DNA from: Collybiopsis luxurians FD-317 M1
Taxonomy: Eukaryota > Basidiomycota > Agaricomycetes > Agaricales > Omphalotaceae
Direction of reading: 5' to 3'
Assembly (NCBI GenBank): GCA_000827265.1
Contig: KN834812.1
Coordinates: 71,740-135,739 of the forward strand
DNA length: 64,000 nt
Shown here piece after piece: positions 59,546-64,000 of the stretch (within the stretch, counting starts at the first letter, position 1; each line of letters opens with the position of its first letter). Below the pieces are notes generated by a model. The model saw only the letters and a list, made by a program, of their open reading frames with translations, was not told where the DNA came from and did not search any database. A program made the translations under genes and the position numbers.

Positions 59546-60585
59546 TCATACCTCCTTCGCCTGTGCCAACTCAAAATTTAAAAACTTCTCAAAACACGCA
59601 ACAGCCTCACCACCTGCACCCCGGGTAAACCAAGCCTCGAGAGGACTGGTATCATTCGATTCCGACTCTGGCAAGGAGGAAGCAGTAGGAGAGGAAGCAC
59701 CGACTCGTGCTCGGTAAGGAGAGGTGGAAGAGGCCTAAAATGAATCATCGCTGTCATTTTGGCCGGACGCGTCCTCGCTTCATCGTATCCGTACCCGTAC
59801 CCGTACCCGTACCCGTACCCGTATTCGTCTTCATCCTCTTCGTCGTCCTCCTCCTGCGGATACACCAGACGAACAGGGACCTCATCTCCCAAAATCCTCT
59901 TGATCCTATCCGTCTTTGCGAGACGCATGTTTGTGGAAAGGAAGGTGAGGAGCATCAAATAAAGATAGAATGAGGCCCTGGAGGAACGGTCTCCAGCAGC
60001 GAGGGTGGTGGTGGCGGTGGAAGTGGCAGTGTCGGATGAAGTACCGAGTACTGCGTGTCGACTTTGAGACTTGATTCACCTATACTGCTATCGTCGTCGT
60101 CACTGGACGGTGACGATGATAACGAGGACCGGGAAATAGGTGGGGCAAGGCAAAGAAAGGATTTGGAGTCATTGGTCGAATTGAGTAGGGACAGATCGTC
60201 GGTATCGCAAGTACGCAAATGGTGGCCGGTGGTACAGGAAGCAGGAGAAGAGGTTCTGGAGGAGGACAGACTATAGGTGGTACCGGTACCATTATCAGTG
60301 GTTTTGAGCCTGGAACTGGAGGAGGCGGTTGAATCGATAAATCATTTTCATTGAAAGCAGTTTTCTTCGTCAGAGCTATCTGTACAGGATTCTCTCTAAA
60401 AAGTAAAGAATAGTCCAAGGAAAGAAAGACTTACGAGTATGAATATCGACAAGCTGCGGTGTTATACCAAGAATAAGAACGAGCTTCTTTGTCTGCCAGA
60501 TAAGCTGAAGCGCGCTGCTGTGAAGGGCGTTCTTGGCCGGCGGAAAGTCTAAAGATGACTTTTGCGATGGCGGATGTCGAGCCAT
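59546..60585 (-). CDS. Hypothetical low-complexity protein, exons partly resolved
   Basis: A probable start at 60585 gives MARHPPSQKSSLDFPPAKNA then LHSSALQLIWQTKKLVLILG. The middle has a Ser/Asp-rich frame (DTDDLSLLNSTNDSKSFLCL, SSSPSSDDDDSSIGESSLKV, then a Pro run). Next is MRLAKTDRIKRILGDEVPVR followed by an acidic stretch and a Tyr-Gly repeat. The C-terminus is best read as YRARVGASSPTASSLPESES with LEAWFTRGAGGEAVACFEKF-LNFELAQAKEV, stop at 59546. That needs a splice ending at cattttag (about 59736). The donor for this intron probably lies in or near the GTACGG hexamer repeat (59788-59826). Family unknown, and the order of the middle exons is uncertain. Confidence 0.5.
59787..59826. repeat. 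Hexanucleotide repeat CCGTAC
   Basis: Six near-perfect tandem copies of CCGTAC. On the coding strand it reads GTACGG repeated, encoding Tyr-Gly if translated, and supplying several successive GT dinucleotides. Confidence 0.85.
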
Positions 60586-62010
60586 GCTCGAATTCAAGTC
60601 TGAGGGATGATAGTGAAGGCACAGGTGGGATAGAAAGAGAAAGGTGGACCGGTCAAAGCAAGTTGGCCGCGGTCTATGCAGCGAGCGCGCCACTCTTCGG
60701 CTAGCCACACTAGCCACAGGCCACTCCCTTTGACCTCTTGGACCTCTGTATTGTTCTCTCTCAGTATTTAAGATGATCTCGTTGTAGTTACTCCTTGTGT
60801 CCTTTTTCTCTCTCACATATCTCACATAGAGCTCGATAGCGAGCTTTTTGGCTTTTCTCATCCCACCCTTGTATACCTCTTACCCGACTCTTTGTTTTTT
60901 TTTTTTCTCGTGTTGTTCTGTCTCATGTATTTACATACATTCACCAGTGCTGGCTTGAGCTAGGCATCCCTTTCGGGACCCTCGCGAGAGAGCATTGGTG
61001 ACCAAACAATCCAATGTTTGTTCCCAAAGTCATCTCTTGCTCTGTTTCCCTCTCCTCCTCTCACAGCAGACGAGCACGCATAGACTGCATGCTAGTATCG
61101 TAAAAGACAAAAGAGGACTTCTTGTCCGTTTTGGTGAAAATTCTCACGGAACACAGTGTAGCGAATAGTCATACAATCTTATCTAATCTTATCTATAGCT
61201 TGACTATCGTATCTAATTAGACTTTCTATGATTCATTATTACTACTCATGGATATCTAAGGTTATATTCCTTATATTCTCAAGCGCCTACCTCCAAGTCC
61301 CTAACTTCTGCGTCATTTCAGATTCACATCACTCTAGCACTACACACAGAGTCATACAGGTGAGGGAATCTCTTTGGACCACGCACTTCGCCAACGAAAG
61401 ACTGAAAAAGTGTCAATCAGTCAACAGCATCATTTCTATGACGGCGGATTTCTTTCAAAATTCCGGGCCATCCATTGATGGAATGTGAGGCATTGAATGT
61501 CCGTTCTCCATTGATTTGGCGTCTGCTATTCAGGAGTCGCTGTCAATTGTCCGGCGGTTATCGTCTGCTCTCCGGCGATTGATGTCGGTTAATCTGCTGC
61601 AATCAGTTTCGACAGGGGCTTGAAGACTCCTCAGTGAAAGTATAGAACATGCAGCTTGTCTGACCCAACAAAAAGCGACAAGGATCACTCATGTGACAAG
61701 TGCTGCATATTATAATTTGACTGTGCTGTGCGCTTAAGTTAAGCCGTAGGTGTGCCGTGCGCCCGGGAGGAATGTCCTAACATCTGGGAACGTGAATACA
61801 ATCATTTTAAATTATTCTAGCCGCAGCGCGAACAACTGTCATAACCAGTGCAGAAGGTACAAACTTGTGACATCTGACATCTGATCGAACCAATGCTCTG
61901 GACTATTGTATCGGGCAACAGCGTGCGGTACTAACGAGGTTCTTACGTTATCACTATTAAAGCAATCAGATGCCCTTCACATCTTGAACACGAACCGCCA
62001 TCATCCACCC
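60586..62010. other. Intergenic between low-complexity gene and NLR
   Basis: Divergent promoter region. Contains a T run at 60896-60906, CT-rich stretches and AATC-TTATCTAATC repeats near 61170-61200. Short frames without motifs. Confidence 0.45.
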
Positions 62011-64000
62011 ATGCAACCCCACAACTTGAAGAGGTCTCGATCATTGCAGGATTCTATTCCCACTGCAAAAAGGCATCAGTCCCAAAATGACTCCGGTGAA
62101 TATAAGTTGTAAATCTATAAATTTTTATTATGCAACTAATGTCATCACAGCGCCAGAGTCTGTATCTGTACTATCTGGTGCATCCAATTTCAGGATTGAT
62201 GGCTCACCAACTTTCAACACCGCTGGGAGAGATGTTAATGTTCAAGTAGTAAACCAGTATTATGGTAAGATACATGTAGCTCTCCATATTGAAAGGAGGG
62301 AGGACATTTAAGCTCATTTTAACAGGGAAAGATGAAATTAGTCCTGGGTTAGGAATGCCAGCGGAGTCCAGAACTTCGGACCTAATTGTGCCACCCTCAC
62401 AAGTTCTAATGTGTCCATCTCCTACTCAATACTTTGTTGGACGACAAGATATCCTCAATCAGCTTGTTAGGATATTCTCTATTCCAGCTGTCCAGCAGAA
62501 AGTGGTCCCTCTTGTTGCAACTGGGGGAACTGGAAAAACACAAGTTGTACTTCAATTTGTTGCTCAAAATCATTCCAGGTCAGGCATAATTGTATTTTGG
62601 TTAGTATACTGACATTAAAGAATTCACATAGATTCTCAAATATATGGTTCTTTAATGCCACCTCTAAACTTGCACTCCTTGCCAATTTTAATGAGCTTGG
62701 AAAGGCACTGAGAGTTGGTGAACAAATTGAAGATGTTAAGAAATACCTAGCAAGAACTCAAGAGAATTGGTTATGCATCTTTGATAATGCAGATGCTGAT
62801 AAGCTGTATATCAAAGATTACATTCCCAGTTGCAATCATGGGAATATTATCATAACAAGTAGACTTGGGGATACAATTCAAATGGCCTTTCCTGGACCTC
62901 ACATGCACTTTGGTGACCTTTCCAAAGAGGATGCTGTAGAGCTATTGTTAAAACATGCCCATGAAGAGCATTCTGAGGAGAATGAACATTTTGCAATGGA
63001 AATTGTTGATGCACTGGGGTATCATGCACTTGCTGTAGCAACTGCAGGAGCATATATTTACAAAGCCCCAATTTGTAAACTGGAGAACTACTTGGCTTAT
63101 TTCAAAAGGCAGCAAACAAAGATTCTGAATTATAGATTGAAAACAGTGGACAACTATCATGAAACTGTTTTTAGTACCTTTAAGCTCAGCTTTGATCAGC
63201 TGAGCTATGCAACTCAGTGTTTGATTCAAATCTGTGGCTACCTACATCCAGTGTCCATTCCAATAGCAATATTTACTCATGCTGCTGCATTTACTGGAGA
63301 GGATATTAGACCAGGTGATTCCAATTCACCCACTGCTGCAATGGAATATATGAATAAACTTGTAACACTGCTTCACAAAGAGAGTGTACTTGAAACAAGC
63401 ATAGAGGAGTTGTATCAATTATGTCTTGTGTCATACAATGAGTCTAACAGGTCAATTACATTCCACCCAGTCATGCATGCATGTATTAAAGAGACTATTG
63501 AATATCAACAGGATGTAAAACAAGCAGCAATGTTAATATTAGCACGAGCAACTCCATATGGAGAAACTAATGAGGAATTGCAGATGCAAAGAAGGCTGCT
63601 AGTTCATGTCAATCAATTTGAGGACTCCTTGGAAATTTTACCAACTTTGAAGGTCCAGAGCAGCTTTGCAAGAATTTTCACAAATAGTGGGTTTTGGAAA
63701 CAAGCTGAGGCAATAGAAGAGGTCAGACTTTTGTGGGCAAAGAAAGAATATGGGATTAACCACCCTGATACATTAGTTTGCATGTCATATCTTGCAAGTA
63801 CATACAGCTCACTTGGGAAGTTTAATGCTGCTGAACAGCTTCAGGAGGAGGTGCTTTCTTTGTCCAAGAAAGTACTTGGGGATAGCCACCATAAGACATT
63901 GAGTTCTATGGGCAATCTTGCAAATACATACAGGTTACTTGGGAAGTTTAATGCTGCTGAGCAGCTTGAGGAGGAGGTGCTTTCTTTGAGGAAAGAAGTA
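62011..64000 (+). CDS. NLR: NB-ARC NTPase with C-terminal TPR repeats (continues past the window)
   Basis: The start at 62011 gives MQPHNLKRSRSLQDSIPTAK-RHQS, a basic, nuclear-localisation-like N-terminus. Introns at about 62093-62149, 62264-62325 and 62579-62630 are GT-AG. The second exon has SNFRIDGSPTFNTAGRDVNV, a short segment commonly found in front of NB-ARC in mushroom NLRs. The NTPase part has FVGRQDILNQL, LVATGGTGKTQVVLQFV (Walker A), NWLCIFDNADAD (Walker B), GNIIITSR and LGYHALAVATAGAYI (the GLPLA-like site). A winged-helix-like region follows, then TPRs of 42 residues: LGKFNAAEQLQEEVLSLSKK-VLGDSHHKTLSSMGNLANTY. Such proteins act in non-self recognition or cell death control in fungi. 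No N-terminal effector domain (HET, lipase, kinase) is seen; only about 110 residues precede the NTPase. The 3' end lies outside. Confidence 0.88.
63795..64000 (+). repeat. 126-bp tandem repeats encoding TPRs
   Basis: Two successive 126-bp units are nearly identical in DNA (CTTGGGAAGTTTAATGCTGC at 63813 and 63939). The array runs to the window edge, so more copies are likely. Confidence 0.85.

Overview
The window is nuclear DNA from a filamentous basidiomycete, most likely a mushroom-forming Agaricomycete. Genes are split by many short GT-AG introns of about 50-60 nt, some with exons of only 10-21 nt. The gene families also point there: F-box proteins, a secreted bicupin oxalate decarboxylase, UstYa-type (DUF3328) proteins, an Agaricomycete 7-TM family, a MYND protein and an NB-ARC/TPR NLR. 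There is no operon structure, CRISPR array, rRNA or convincing tRNA. One assembly gap of 671 N lies at 35216-35886.

Layout. 0-18 kb is a decaying, duplicated region. An F-box gene (598-2262) and a frameshifted F-box copy (15614-17232) sit in two diverged copies of one segment. Between them are an intact oxalate decarboxylase gene (5549-7892), fragments of an unknown gene near 9 kb, two degenerate MFS-transporter relics (about 10.7-11.8 and 13.7-15.0 kb) and a membrane-protein-like relic. 18.4-20.1 kb holds a low-complexity hypothetical gene and a 12-bp minisatellite. 21.7-30 kb holds an enolase-superfamily dehydratase (L-fuconate dehydratase/ENOSF1 type), two tandem cytochrome P450 genes, and a stray copy of the dehydratase 3' end beyond the second P450.

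30.5-42.3 kb is the most striking part. A secreted GH3 beta-glucosidase-like gene faces a Gal80-like Gfo/Idh/MocA gene, and this pair has been tandemly triplicated with a period of about 3.1 kb. All three Gal80-like genes are preserved, while the extra GH3 copies are reduced to fragments. In the Gal80-like proteins the catalytic lysine of the family EKP motif is tryptophan, so they look like sugar or nucleotide sensors rather than dehydrogenases. The intact GH3 has changes in its predicted -1 subsite.

45.3-50.6 kb carries two convergent UstYa-like genes, a cysteine-rich secreted protein of possible beta/gamma-crystallin type, a single-pass membrane protein and a 7-TM protein. This resembles a small oxidative or secreted accessory cluster. 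50.6-54.1 kb is AT-rich and transposon-like. 54.6-60.6 kb returns to housekeeping-type genes: branched-chain aminotransferase, a MYND zinc-finger protein and a low-complexity protein. From 62.0 kb an NLR runs off the right edge into nearly identical TPR repeats.

Exon boundaries were inferred by eye from splice consensus and from keeping family motifs in frame. No alignment, transcript or database search was available.
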